In this document: in pieces, positions 1-10,673 of the stretch | How positions within the stretch are numbered: position 1 is the first letter of the stretch | Layout: each line of letters begins with the position of its first letter | DNA from: Priapulus caudatus | Taxonomy: Eukaryota; Priapulida; Priapulimorpha; Priapulimorphida; Priapulidae | NCBI RefSeq assembly: GCF_000485595.1 | Contig: NW_014577869.1 | Span: forward strand, 91,761 to 136,698 | Direction of reading: 5' to 3' | Length of the DNA: 44,938 nt | Notes under the pieces: generated by a model | Told to the model about the DNA's origin: nothing | Database searches by the model: none | Seen by the model: the letters and a program-made list of their open reading frames with translations, nothing else | Program-made: the position numbers and the translations under genes

Positions 1-95
1 GACGGACGCACGGACTGACGGACGGACGCACGGACGATCATGCGATTCTACAAGCTGCATCTGACTATGTCAGATGAGCTAAAAATAAGTACTAA
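1..95 (-). repeat. Terminal fragment of dispersed repeat family R
   Basis: On the minus strand this reads AGCTCATCTGACATAGTCAG, then the 'cagcttgtagaatcgcatga' segment and GTCCGTCCGTC runs. This matches the left ends of the copies at 17321, 18643, 25256 and 35588. It is cut by the window edge, so only the terminus is visible. Confidence 0.8.
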
Positions 96-168
96 TAAGG
101 GCCCTTATTTTATTTTTGGCAAAATAAGTACTTATAAGCCTTTGGAAGACCCGCTACGAACCCTGCAA

Positions 169-237
169 GGGTACGTTCCGGTATACCGGACCGTACCCAG
201 GGTACGTTCCGGCAGTACCCAGGGAGACATAGACCCT
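169..237 (-). repeat. Palindromic repeat P, copy 1
   Basis: Nested GGTACG/CCGG/CGTACC half-sites form a near-perfect palindrome centred on CCGGTATACCGG. A second half-site and the GACATAGACCCT end follow. Related copies lie at 561, 5285, 5741 and 6541. No coding content. This copy is inverted relative to the copies at 561 and 6541 and has no TTAGGG tail here. Confidence 0.75.
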
Positions 238-560
238 GGCAGCGTCACTGTCGTGTCGTGGTTGGTCATAACAGAACGTACCTGGCAGTCGAGGTACAGG
301 ACCCGACGTGTCACCCCTATGGGACCATCACGACCTGATCAACTACACACAAAAGGAAAACGTTACATTATACATTAATTTTAAATCGCGGGAGCAAATA
401 GTTCCTGTAGCGGGAGCGAAAGGACTACACTGGCACAGCTAATGCAATGGTAATGGCAATGCATTCCAAACAACAACAACAACATTAACATCAATCATCA
501 TCATCACGAACAACAACTATCCCTACTCTTAGTACTCTATACTTTAGTATTACTAGTGCT

Positions 561-682
561 CATAGGGTCTATGTCCCCCAGGGTACTGCCGGAACGTACA
601 CTGGGTACGGTCTGGTATACCGGAACGTACCCTGGTAACTATCTGATATGGTTAGGGTTAGGGTTAGGGTTAGGGTTAGGGA
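561..682 (+). repeat. Palindromic repeat P, copy 2, with TTAGGG tail
   Basis: Starts CATAGGGTCTATGTCCCCCA, contains the CCGGTATACCGG palindrome and ends in CTATCTGATATGG followed by about five TTAGGG units (651-682). The copy at 6541 has the same order of parts, so the tail belongs to the repeat and is not a chance neighbour. Confidence 0.75.
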
Positions 683-737
683 TAGCTCTAGTACTATAGT
701 CTATAGCCCGCGGATCGCTGCCGCAGGGCTATAGCAC
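683..737 (+). repeat. TAGCTCTAG miniature hairpin (family T), partial
   Basis: Begins TAGCTCTAGTACTATAG and contains CTATAGCCCGCGG...CCGCAGGGCTATAG, a hairpin. The same terminus occurs as an intact 64-bp element at 32454-32517. The right terminal CTAGAGCTA is missing here, so this is a diverged or truncated copy. Confidence 0.55.
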
Positions 738-2045
738 ATTCTGCCATAGATGTAATCTATGCAAATGGTCCAACTGATGGGACCAAAAATTTATCCCCAA
801 AACGCAAAATTATCGGGCTTTTTAACACTTATCTATCAACATAGACATCTCACCTATCTTTTTGAACACTTTCCACAACGTTACACCATGTATTTATCCA
901 TTTATTCCTAAAAGTGCCAGCACTACTTCCAAATTCCGTTTGAAATGCTGTGTGTGCACGCGTGACGTCACCCGAAATGTAGCATCATAGGCACAAAACA
1001 GATGGCAACTACACTGTGGCAGCTATGATGCAGCTACTGTTCAGAAAACTCTAACACAGATTGCAGGTGTACACAGAAACGTCTTTCTTTAATGCTCTAG
1101 GCATAACCACATACATTGACACAAGCCTGGCCATTCACATACTATATCAACTGCGTATAGAGTACTTATGCAGTAAACAGCGTACACAGTATACACGTAG
1201 TTTACAGTGCTTCACCAGCACTCTCAAATGTACAACTGACTCGCTGACAATCGAGAAACGCCAGCTAACGCCTGAGATCAACGGCGAAGCCAAAACCTAC
1301 CGGCTAGCTGGCTGAGTCAAGTACAGTGCTCAACTTTTGTTTAGTACAGTAGTCAATCTTTAACACACTCTCCCCGTTGAGACCTCAAAAGGAGACTCAA
1401 CTTAAATGTAAATTAAACCCATAACTGTACGCCAATATATCATGAAACCTTACACGTATCAAATCAATACTAAAAAAACATAGGATTCCGGCTCTCGCAA
1501 GAATATCTGATATCTCAATAACTACCAATATTAGTCAAATTAATTCGTGAAACACTCCGCCCTAACGTCAACATCACCCCAACATACAAAACATACGACA
1601 GGATCTCAATGATTACATTTCCTACAATTATACAAACAACAGGTGAAAGTGCCGACCCACTAGCTATGCGATGATCACCACACCATAGACGGTATTTGGG
1701 GTTCTTGTATATATAAGATAGGCGAGTCGGTGTACAGTTAGTGTTGGGTGTGGGACAGGTTGACTGTTTGTACTTGTGTATTGTCTGCAGTGCATGCGTG
1801 GCACGGTAAAAATACACATGCCGGTTGTCCTGGTCGAATGGGAATTCTTGACGATGGATTCCCTCGCTGGCAAACTTTTATTGTGGTGGAATTTAATCGG
1901 GGCGGAGGTGTTTTAAACGGGGCGCAACGATTGAAACAGGGGGGCGCGCCCCGTTTGCGCAACGTAGGGAGAACCCTGATATATAAACACTAAAAGGGGG
2001 AGAAGGAACCGAATTAAGCCTAGTTTTACGCAGTCCTATATTGGG
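738..2045. other. No gene seen
   Basis: AT-rich to neutral sequence. Short open frames on both strands show no recognisable domain, no splice-site pairing and no codon pattern. A small GC-rich palindromic patch (ggggcgcaacg / gcgccccgtttgcgcaacg) lies near 1915-1970. Confidence 0.6.
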
Positions 2046-2080
2046 GTTATCTTAGGGTTAGGGTTAGGGTTAGGGTCAGG
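2046..2080 (+). repeat. Short TTAGGG run
   Basis: About four near-perfect TTAGGG units followed by degraded TTAGG-like sequence. This is interstitial, with no sign of a chromosome end. Confidence 0.8.
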
Positions 2081-3020
2081 AATTATGGTTAATGTTAAGT
2101 AAGATTAAGGTTAACATTAGAATTACGCATACTTATAAGGTTTTGTTTGATTTTGGTTATGCCTGTTCGTGCCCTCTACTAGTTTTCAGAATTCCAAAAA
2201 GTTTTTAGTAAAAATGCGCGCGATAGGTGTACCTGGAAGGTTTTCACCATCTTAGTTCCATCGATGCTGGGGTACAGCTGAGCTGGCTGCCAGGTGGCGT
2301 TGCTAGCCGTACTGGTGGGTGGGCGGGGCTCCGGATACGTCCAACAGGCAAACTGCTGTCCTATCTTGGAAGCTGGGAGGCTGCCAGCTTGAGAGCTGGG
2401 ACGGCCTTGGTCACCACCGCACAGTTATAGTTATCTACAAGAAGCAAATACCTAGTTGAGACCATCACAGACATTTGTCGAATTCATCGCATGCATCTTT
2501 AGATTGACGCCAGCGGTGATTCCTCTTGCACTCTGCTAACTCTGCAATTATATTAACAAAACTTTTCTTTTTAAAACCGTTACAAGAATGAAGATACCAC
2601 GGACTCCACCACCTGCACGTTAACAAAGTACAAACTGTGAGATGCCATCGCAGACACAGCGGGGGGGGGGTCGAACAGAATGCATATGCACGTGCGCGTG
2701 TCTGTCAAGAAGTGACGTCACTCCCGCTCAAGTGTACGAGTAAACGAGACGCTCGCGGGAATTTTCTCCACGAGTCCTGCTAGTGAGTGAACCCGAACAA
2801 AGACCCGAAGAACCCGAATGGGGCAATTTTACCCTCGCAAGGATTTCCGAACATTTTGCGATACGACAAAAATGTCGAGGCGTACGAACGTGAAGACGAG
2901 GCGGTTCGGTCAAACACGTAATCCGATCGTATAATCATTATATCACAAATAGCGTGTTTTTTCGCGTTTATACACGATTTATACTATTTTTTCACGTTAT
3001 GTAGTAAAGGACGAAGAAAC
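2081..3020. other. No gene seen
   Basis: Unique-looking sequence with only short unconvincing frames. A G10 run lies near 2660. Nothing else recognised. Confidence 0.55.
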
Positions 3021-3040
3021 TCGGTGGACATACTATCAGG

Positions 3041-3172
3041 GCGCACGCGTGCGTGCGTGTGCACTTGTGTGCGTACGCGGATGAGCACGTGTGCGCGTGT
3101 GGGTGGCTGGAATGCTGCGTGTGCGCGCGCGTGTGTGTGTGTGCGCGCGCGTATGCGTGCGTGTGTTATTGG
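3041..3172 (+). repeat. GT/GC-rich simple sequence
   Basis: Imperfect GTGCGT/GTGTGC repeats. Frames through it give artificial Cys/Val/Arg or His/Thr/Arg peptides, which are not proteins. A related stretch lies at 3350-3421. Confidence 0.85.
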
Positions 3173-3349
3173 AAATTCAATAAATATAAAGATGTATGCT
3201 GTTCTGAGTGTGTATGCTTTGCTTTCGCTCACCTATCTCGTAATGAAATTTGTTGAAAGCTAGGTGCTGTCGTATTGAATCAATCGCAGACGTCTGTAAG
3301 AAACAGGCTGCCCATGCCAGTTTCGCCTCGCAGGCATGACATAACGTCT

Positions 3350-3421
3350 GTGTCTGTGCGTGTGTGCGTGCGTGCGTGGGTGCGTAAGTGCGTGCGAGTG
3401 TTGGTTGGTGTGCGCGCGCAC
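3350..3421 (+). repeat. GTGCGT simple sequence
   Basis: Imperfect (GTGCGT)n tract of the same type as 3041-3172. Confidence 0.8.
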
Positions 3422-3429
3422 GTCGCCAC

Positions 3430-5280
3430 ATGCCAGCAACATTTCATGTCAGCACGTAGGGCCTACATTGTATTAGCAGAACGGCTAGTGCTGTCATTTC
3501 TGACGCCAATGCCAACCTAAGCTTACAGGCCAGCACTTCAGCATGGCAGTACGAATAGGTACAGGGTGCACCTACTACGCGGATAGCAGGGATACACCGA
3601 TACAGGGGAGGAAACAGCAAGCAGTGTAGCGAATATATTACACACCGGTAATAATTAATCTGAAGGGATGCTCCACAGACGGCTTATATCGACTGGAATC
3701 GAACGCAATTCATCGTGAACATAAAAGTGAACTTTCTGATAGGTATTCGCGATTGAAATTCTGCCAGTATTCATGAGAGCATGAGAATAGAGGAAAGATG
3801 TGACTGAATCACTGATGATGTGATTTTGTCATCACCACGACTGTTGCTACACGCACAACTATTTCTAAGCGCCGAATATCTAATGAGCTTTGCGTTTTTT
3901 CAGTATAACATACGCTGCTAGGAAATCCGAATGCTTGCTTAGTTAAAATTCTGTTTTGTTGGTCGCCGTGAGGCAAAAACTCACAAACGTTACGAGAGGC
4001 TTTTTCGACAAAAACACGTTTCCCTCATTTGCGCTATTGGATCGAGTGACAAGGAATGGGATTAAAGGTTTTAGAAATTAAATTATCAATCCTGCACCCA
4101 TGTGCAACAGCCACATATGGGGAATTTGATCGATATAATCAGGAGATATAATCAATTTTGTTCTCGCCGATCCAATGTTGTACCGCTCACTTGATAAATG
4201 TAATCACTGGAAACACGTGAAAGGAATCTTAGCCAAGCTTCATTTACTTTGACCCGTTTTCATAATTCTAGGCAGTTAGTAATCGTATTGCCCATGGTAT
4301 TGATCGTAAGGTTCTGTAGCCATGAGAACCGGTGACATTTGAAAAGCTCTGCATTCATGACTAATGCTCATTTAAACAGATAGTGATTCTTTTAACACTA
4401 ATAAAATACAAGATGACGATCCATACAGAAATAAAATGTAACGTTGATCCATAAATCCTAATGCAACATTCTTTTTAACACCAATATGAAGTTTATTGTG
4501 TATATCTTACCACACAAACCAATCCTACTTTTTCACCTTCAACAATCTAAGGGCTGTAAGCAGTTCCGTCAAGGCACAATATTACACGAGTAGCATGTGC
4601 CACCAATGGCATGAGTAAGACCATTACATTTACAATGCATTATAAACCATCAAAAACTTGTTATACACGACATAAAATATTCAACCTAAATAAAAACAAC
4701 AACACAGATATACATAGAAGAACTATTTTTTGGCCCTATATTATTCATAATGAACGTAACAGGAAAATTGCATTTTTATTAGCAATGCACATAGTTGGTA
4801 GTTTAGTGAGAATTGTGCATTTCCACGGAGGTTTAAATGCACTTAACACTAACAGCCTCTCACTTAGCACTAGCTCGGAGCAAAATATGCACATAGCACT
4901 TGCTGCCAAAACAAAACGAAGATAATCAATAATTAATGTATATGCACTAGACAAAGACTAACAATTAGTTGGCTTTGGGGGTGGGGATCTATTTTAAACA
5001 ATGAGAACGTTTGTCATTATATCAACATCCTGACCGAGTTTTTACATTGTTTTCATCTGTGTTCAGCTGAGAGTCGACCAAACATGCTTCTTGCTCTTGC
5101 TCCTGCATTTGGCAGCAAAGCAATATGTCATGAAGCCGATTTAAAGCGCATCACTACTGGCTCCCGATCTTTGATGATTATGGTTCTAGGTATACTTACA
5201 GACCTATATTATACATTTACATATATAACATTTATTATATTGTAAAAGCCTATTATTTAGTGCATTATTCTTTGTTTCTG
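3430..5280. other. No gene seen
   Basis: Nearly 1.9 kb of AT-rich sequence. No frame carries a recognisable domain, and I see no repeat shared with the rest of the window. Confidence 0.55.
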
Positions 5281-5284
5281 TTAC

Positions 5285-5337
5285 TGTCTCTGTCGCTGCC
5301 AGGGTCTATGTCTCCCTGGGTACTGCCGGAACGTACC
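5285..5337 (+). repeat. Palindromic repeat P, copy 3 (truncated)
   Basis: Carries GGGTCTATGTCTCCCTGGGT and GCCGGAACGTACCC, then stops abruptly where BEL-like sequence begins. The other half of the palindrome is missing. Copy P4 lies on the far side of the BEL fragment. Confidence 0.65.
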
Positions 5338-5389
5338 CAACTTCGGTTTAAAGAGCGGATTCACCGACCAATCGGAGGGCGCTGCGTTT

Positions 5390-5689
5390 GCCGATCGCTA
5401 TGCGCATTGGGAATGCGTACGTCACAGGTCAACAGAAATGGCGCTCGAAATATCCGCCGCTTGTCACTTCGAATTTTTGTAACAGGTTATATTAGCTTAA
5501 TACAGAGTATTGTGTAAGTTCCAAGATAGCGAAGAAAGGTTCGTGTTGTGAATAAACCCAGTTTGGAAGTTCTAGTCTCTGAAAACGCACCAGCAAACCG
5601 CCCTGAGTGATTCACTCAGGGGTTCCCTGAATTTCCTCCACAGAAAACCATAGCGACGCGTTGTAACCCTATCCTGGGTTTGGGTTACA
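5390..5689 (+). mobile_element. BEL/Pao 3' fragment: end of integrase plus LTR
   Basis: About 85 bp of the integrase 3' end (frame reading GQQKWRSKYPPLVTSNF) runs into a 212-bp LTR. It is homologous to, and inverted relative to, the 3' end of the large minus-strand BEL element at 6711-7000. No gag or RT accompanies it, so it is a truncated copy or one half of an inverted duplication. Confidence 0.75.
5478..5689 (+). repeat. BEL/Pao LTR (copy in plus orientation)
   Basis: Starts TGTAACAGG and ends GGGTTACA, so it has TG...CA ends with a TGTAAC/GTTACA inverted repeat. It contains AATAAA upstream of CCCAGTTTGG. Similar over its whole length to 6711-6923 on the minus strand, with scattered substitutions and small indels. 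Confidence 0.75.
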
Positions 5690-5740
5690 TTATTGTATAA
5701 AATTAGATAGTACCAGCAGAGCATATACCAGAGATGATAC

Positions 5741-5811
5741 CAGGGTACATTCCGGTATACCGGACCGTACCCAGGGTACGTTCTGGCAGTACCCTGGGAG
5801 ACATAGACCCT
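5741..5811 (-). repeat. Palindromic repeat P, copy 4
   Basis: Carries CCGGTATACCGGACCGTACC, a second half-site, and the GACATAGACCC end. Same orientation as copy 1. Followed by degenerate TACTAG-rich sequence. Confidence 0.7.
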
Positions 5812-5864
5812 CTCAGCATTACTACTAGTACTAGTACTACTACTAGTATAGTACTAGTAGGTAG

Positions 5865-6475
5865 CACAGGCACCTATATCTAACATGATCCCCCAATGCG
5901 AGCACCGAAGGTGTGAGAATGTAGGACACACAATTTCACGAATGTCCGATATCAATGAAAGTTTTTGATTCTCAATAAAAATATGCACATCCCCGTATTC
6001 TTACTTTGTTGTACTAACCTCCCCTGTAATATGTTTGCACTGTCGATAATATTTGACAGCGTTAGGAGAGTAAAATCTGTAGCCAGTAAAAAATTAACAG
6101 TTCCCACACGTTCAATGGCGGTCATGGTGTTGACATATTTCGCTACGATTTCGAGCTGCATGTAATGCCGCCACCTGATTGGACAAAATTTGAAACACAA
6201 GTCGCCGCCATTTTTGTAACGTGTGGGAACTGTTAATTTTTCACAAATATGGAATATATGCTATATACGCTGTAATACATGATTGACAGTTCAACCAAAG
6301 ACGCCGGAGACAACAATACAAACTAAGAAAGTGTATGCACATGTATTTTAATTGAAACATTCACATTTTTTATCTAAAAAAGGTCCGATTTGATAAAGTC
6401 GTGAAATTGTATGTCCTACCTTCTCACACCTTCGGTGCTCGCATTGGGGGATCGTGTTAGATATAGGTGCCTGTG
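5865..6475. mobile_element. hAT-type MITE, 611 bp, 8-bp target duplication
   Basis: Terminal inverted repeats start CACAGGCACCTATATCTAAC and extend over about 55 bp, with the inverse ending at 6475. The element is bracketed by GTAGGTAG at 5857-5864 and 6476-6483, an exact 8-bp duplication as made by hAT transposases. The interior has no transposase frame, so the element is non-autonomous. Confidence 0.85.
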
Positions 6476-6540
6476 GTAGGTAGTAGCTAGTACAATGGCG
6501 TCAATGCCTAATCTAAAGGCAATGCCAGTAACTGGCGCTC

Positions 6541-6690
6541 ATAGGGTCTATGTCCCCCAGGGTACTGGGGGAACGTACCCTGGGTACGGTCCGGTATACC
6601 GGAACGTACCCTGGTCACTATTTGATATGGTTAGGGTTAGGGTTAGGGATAGGGTTAGGGTTAGGGTTCGGGTTCGGGTTAGGGAGTAGG
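6541..6690 (+). repeat. Palindromic repeat P, copy 5, with TTAGGG/TTCGGG tail
   Basis: Same order of parts as copy 2: GGGTCTATGTCCCCCAGGG, the CCGGTATACCGG palindrome, the TTTGATATGG link, then TTAGGG units with variants (GATAGGG, TTCGGG) to about 6686. Confidence 0.75.
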
Positions 6691-6710
6691 CGTAGACGTA
6701 GATACAATAA

Positions 6711-6923
6711 TGTAACCCAAACCCAAGAGGATAGGGTTACAAAGCCTCCCTATCCTTTTGTGCAGAGGAATACCCGAGTGAATCACTCGGGCCGGTTTGC
6801 TGGTGCGTTTTCAGAGACTAGAACTTCCAAACTGGGTTTATTCTCAACACGAACCTTTCTCCGCTATCCGGGAACTTACTATGTATCGCAATACTCTGTA
6901 TTAAACTAATATAACCTGTTACA
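6711..6923 (-). repeat. 3' LTR of the minus-strand BEL/Pao element
   Basis: On the minus strand it runs TGTAACAGG...TTTGGGTTACA, 213 bp, with an AATAAA signal. The integrase frame runs into it and stops inside the LTR. A matching 5' LTR is not present upstream of gag, because that end of the element is replaced by LINE sequence near 11405. Confidence 0.8.
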
Positions 6924-8032
6924 AAAATTCGAAGTGACGAGCGGCGGATATTTCAAGCGCCATTTCTGTTGACCTGTACGAATCAGGACAACGGAACCAA
7001 TCTGCAGATTACCATATGGCTGAAATCTAGTCACGGCAGGCGGAAGGTTGCGCATATATTTATCTCGCCATACTGCCCAGAAACTGTCAAGGCGTTCTAC
7101 CCGCATCCTTTCTCTGGCAGTCAATGCTTGAGGGGAGATGTCCACCGGCTCCTCAGCTACCACTGGCTGAAACCCAGCACGCCGCCCAATCAAAAAATGG
7201 CTCGGTGTCAAAGGGTTAGTAGAGTCCACATCATACACGGCCAATGAGAGTGGACGCGAATTGATGCACGCCTCAATTTCATGAAGAGTGGTCTCGAGTT
7301 CTGCTCTACTGAGACAACCGACACCTAACGACCTTTTAAGTGCTGATTTTACAGAACGAATTAAGCGCTCCCACCAGCCTCCCCACCATGGAGAACGCGG
7401 GGCAATATATCTCCATTTAGGGAGGGAACAACCAAAATACTTCTGCAATCGCACTTCAGCCCCTTTAAAGGTCTTAGCGTTGTCCGTATACAACACAGAT
7501 GGCATGCCCCTACGGGCCACGAATCGTCTGAGACTCAGTAAAAACTCAACAGTTGACAACGAGTCTGTGAGTTCTAAGTGTATTGCACGAATTACCCCAC
7601 AGGTGAACAGACATATATATAGCTTACGCTTAGGCACATCCCTGCAATATAATGGTCCGGCAAAGTCAATACCAACAATAGAGAACGGCGGACCCTGAGT
7701 TACCCTCAATTTTGGCAGGGGAGCCACCACCTGATTACATGCTCTCGCATCCTGCCTTTGGCAAGGCGCACATTCGCGCTTGATTTTCTTAGCAAGACGT
7801 CTTAGTCTTACGATCCAATACTTGTCTCTTAGAGACGAGACAAGAGTTTCGCCTCCAGCATGCTTAAGCAACTGATGCTGGGACCGTACCAACAACAAAG
7901 AGGCATGACCTGAAGGAAGAATGATCGGATGTCTTTCTTCATATGCAAGATCCGATAACAGAAGCCGGCCTCTCACTCTAAGCAGTCCATCATCACCAAT
8001 GAAAGGGGCCAGTTTAGCTATCGGAGATGACC
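6906..8032 (-). CDS. BEL/Pao pol: integrase domain (fragment)
   Basis: This is the integrase end of a BEL/Pao polyprotein, which inserts the reverse-transcribed copy into chromosomal DNA. Visible motifs (numbering from the Met at 7976): an HHCC zinc module (H34, H39, C69, C72), then the DDE catalytic triad with D104 in GIDFAGPL, D165 in YTDNAKTF and E203 in WWERLI, followed by a basic C-terminal region. Reading continues upstream of that Met to about 8032 (PIAKLAPFIGDDGLLRVRGR), where a one-base frame break separates it from the preceding frame. The stop lies just inside the LTR. The domain looks complete, but it cannot be expressed as one polyprotein in the sequence as given. Confidence 0.9.
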
Positions 8033-8035
8033 TAG

Positions 8036-8728
8036 CTATGGGTCTACCTCGTCATAGGGCTTTAACTCCAAATGATGCATATCCCATTGACATTGGTGAA
8101 TTATCTGCTGTTTGGCAGCTGGCAGCTCATCTGTAGAAAGATCCCCAGACCTTCTATGATTCTTACACACCCTTCCATTATGGATAAAGCGAAGGAACCA
8201 TCCAGTAACACGAATTGCCTTGGAAATTGAGCTCCAACGTTCAACCTTCAGCAGCGGAGAGGGCTGTGAGGTTGCCTTTGCGGTCAGCATTACGACCCTC
8301 TCATCAAATGGTGGTTCTTCCACTGCCTGACTGCACTCGATAGGCCCACAGAATTCTTCTTTGGGTCGACTCAACCAAGGTGGTCCAGCTAACCACAGGT
8401 CAGAGGACATAAGCTCTTCTGCATACAATCCTCGGGTAGTCAGATCTGCAGGATTCTGCTTGCCAGGGCAGTAGAACCAACGGGAAGGATCAGTAATATC
8501 CTGTATTTCCAACACTCTATTGGTCACGAATTGCTTCCATTTCTTATGGTCTCTTTGAATCCATGCCAACGCCACCCTAGAGTCTGTCCAGCAACTGTAT
8601 GCTACATTGTTGGGCAGCCTAAAAGCTTGTCTGACAAACCTCAGGAGCCTAGCAGCAAGGAGACTACCAAGCAACTCCAAGCGTGGAAGGCAGACCTTCT
8701 TTAGAGGAGCAACCCTGGCCCTTGACAT
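8036..8728 (-). pseudogene. BEL/Pao pol: RNase H to integrase linker (fragment)
   Basis: Middle part of BEL pol. It begins in the RNase H region (MSRARVAPLKKVCLPRLELL, then CWTDSRVALAWIQ and PADLTTRG, typical of BEL elements) and runs into the linker before integrase. It is out of frame with the RT frame upstream (break near 8730-8750) and with integrase downstream (break near 8035). Both breaks are small, and sequence similarity continues across them in another frame. They are therefore indels, real or from assembly, and do not mark gene boundaries. It is not a separate gene. Confidence 0.85.
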
Positions 8729-8741
8729 AACTAACGACGTT

Positions 8742-10673
8742 TCAAAGGTTCCCTAAGGAGTTGGTGTACACCACTGCTCCATATCCACGCTCAGAGGCAT
8801 CCCCAAAGACATGAAGCTCTATTTCTCTGTGGCTCTTCCATGCAACCTGTGCGTAGCACCGGGGAATCCGCCACTCACATAGCAGTTTGAGACCTGCCAG
8901 CCAACGAGAAAATCTCGAGTTGACCACCTCTGATACCTCCTCATCCCACTGCAAGCCCATCTGCCACAACTCTTGAAATATACACTTTGCCGTCATTGAG
9001 AATGGCATGAGGAACCCCAGTGGGTCGAAAAGCCTAGCGATACAGCTCAGGACAATGCTCTTAGTGATTACCAGATTAGGCGGCACCTCTACTCCCTCAA
9101 AGGAGAAAGCATCATCTTGCGACAACCAACTCACTCCAAGTATTTTACGAGATCCAGCCTCTGGTGAAGTGCTTTCTAGCGACTTGCTCCACATGTAAGT
9201 AACTACCCGACTGTTTGATCCCCACTTCGCAAGAACCATCCCTGCCTTCTGCATGACAGCTTGGGCCTCAGTGAACATGGCACAGGCCTCTTCCACGCTG
9301 TTTGCACCTGATAGCCAATCATCAACGTAAAGATTCTCTTTGAGCTCCTCAATCACGGGCGTAGAGGGCAGCGATTCGAGATGATGGGCAATGGTGGCAT
9401 TCAGCCGAAAGGGGCTACTGTTAATTCCAAAAGTAACCCGACGGAAACGCATTTTCCGAACAGAATTACCATCATCCCAAAGAAATCGGTGAACATCTCG
9501 ATCTTCCCTACCTAGTTGCACCTGTAAGAAGGCTTTTGTGATATCCGCTGTCAAAGCCACAGGCCAACGTCGGTAACGCACTAGGACTTCTACTAAACTC
9601 GGTATCAATGATGGTCCAGTCTCGAGGCAGTCGTTGAGGGACACCCCATTAGAGCCCTTTGCTGATGCATCAAAAACAGGACGAACCTTTGTTGATGTAC
9701 GGCTTTCTTTCACGACCGGTCTATGAGGCAGATAGAAAATGGGCCAAGGCACACTCACTTCATGCTTAGGGACCTCTTCAATTACCCCATTCTCTTCCAT
9801 CTCATGCAGGGCGCCTCTATAACTATCGGCTAATGAGCTATCTCGACTCAACTTACGGGATAAACCTTGTAGACGAGCTTCTGCCTGTCTCTCATTATTC
9901 AGTAACTTGGGTAGGCTTGCGGGCTCCTTCCATGGGAGGGCAACCTCATATCGACCATCTACGAACGTGATAGTCTCATTGAAAGTCTCCAAGACCCGAT
10001 CCGGTAGCCCTTTTTCTCCCTCAAAAATACTTATTGACTCTAGCTCCCAGAAGTTGCGAAGAGCAGGCTCTAAATCATTCCCAACGCATAATAGCGAGAG
10101 TGGCTCCAACTGGACACCCCCTCCCGCTTTTCTACCAGATAAGACCCAACCAAATAAGGTCTCGAGCAGGACTGGACCTTCAGGCAAACGTTTCATCCCG
10201 TCTTTCACAAGGTCCCAGTAGTGATCCATGCCTATTAGGATATCAACCGAGGCCTCCTCGCCACCTGAATAGATGTCCGCAAGGGGTAAATCGCACGACT
10301 TGACTAGTGAATTTACTGATACTCTAGGGTGCTGAAGGGAAGCACAGATCACAGGCACTTCCACAGCAGCGAACTTGACTCTGGGAGCCCCTCGCTCTAC
10401 TGCACCCCTAGCCCTAATTTCATACACGCTACGATCCCTTGCTACAGATTTGCTTCCACCAAAGGCCGAATATGCTAGCTTGATTGTGGACAGCCATTTT
10501 GGTCGAACCTTGCGAACCAATGCGCTGGTCACATAAGAATGGTCTGACCCAGAATCGAACAACAGAGTTGCCTTCACCGGACCACCTTCCCCCTCCACCA
10601 GCACACATGCAGTCTGTAGTAAAACGCCTGTAAGCACCTTTTGCTTAGAGGAGGCGACACCCACATGCGACAT
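8742..10673 (-). CDS. BEL/Pao pol: protease and reverse transcriptase
   Basis: Protease and reverse transcriptase of a BEL/Pao retrotransposon. The aspartic protease site is D40-S-G-S-D near the start (LLFDSGSDHSYV). The RT follows with VRPVFDASAKG, the motif A Asp in LTADITKAFLQV, RRVTFGINSSPF and the catalytic YVDD box (NLYVDDWLSG). The start of RNase H (HVFGDASERGYGAVVY) comes at the end. At 643 aa it covers the expected span from protease through RT. It overlaps the gag frame by 100 bases in a different frame; in most BEL elements gag and pol form one frame, so a small indel near 10660 is likely. The RT active site residues are intact. Confidence 0.92.
   Translation of the reverse strand: MSHVGVASSKQKVLTGVLLQTACVLVEGEGGPVKATLLFDSGSDHSYVTSALVRKVRPKWLSTIKLAYSAFGGSKSVARDRSVYEIRARGAVERGAPRVKFAAVEVPVICASLQHPRVSVNSLVKSCDLPLADIYSGGEEASVDILIGMDHYWDLVKDGMKRLPEGPVLLETLFGWVLSGRKAGGGVQLEPLSLLCVGNDLEPALRNFWELESISIFEGEKGLPDRVLETFNETITFVDGRYEVALPWKEPASLPKLLNNERQAEARLQGLSRKLSRDSSLADSYRGALHEMEENGVIEEVPKHEVSVPWPIFYLPHRPVVKESRTSTKVRPVFDASAKGSNGVSLNDCLETGPSLIPSLVEVLVRYRRWPVALTADITKAFLQVQLGREDRDVHRFLWDDGNSVRKMRFRRVTFGINSSPFRLNATIAHHLESLPSTPVIEELKENLYVDDWLSGANSVEEACAMFTEAQAVMQKAGMVLAKWGSNSRVVTYMWSKSLESTSPEAGSRKILGVSWLSQDDAFSFEGVEVPPNLVITKSIVLSCIARLFDPLGFLMPFSMTAKCIFQELWQMGLQWDEEVSEVVNSRFSRWLAGLKLLCEWRIPRCYAQVAWKSHREIELHVFGDASERGYGAVVYTNSLGNL

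Noticed and set aside
40-378. 112-residue plus-strand ORF
   Set aside because: It spans a family R end and palindromic repeat P; its content is explained by repeats on both strands.
651-682. Telomere or chromosome end
   Set aside because: TTAGGG runs are short, interstitial and tied to repeat P; sequence continues on both sides.
3024-3263. Cys/Val/Arg-rich small proteins on both strands
   Set aside because: They are translations of GTGCGT simple sequence. The same pattern appears at 12931-13304, in several frames at once.
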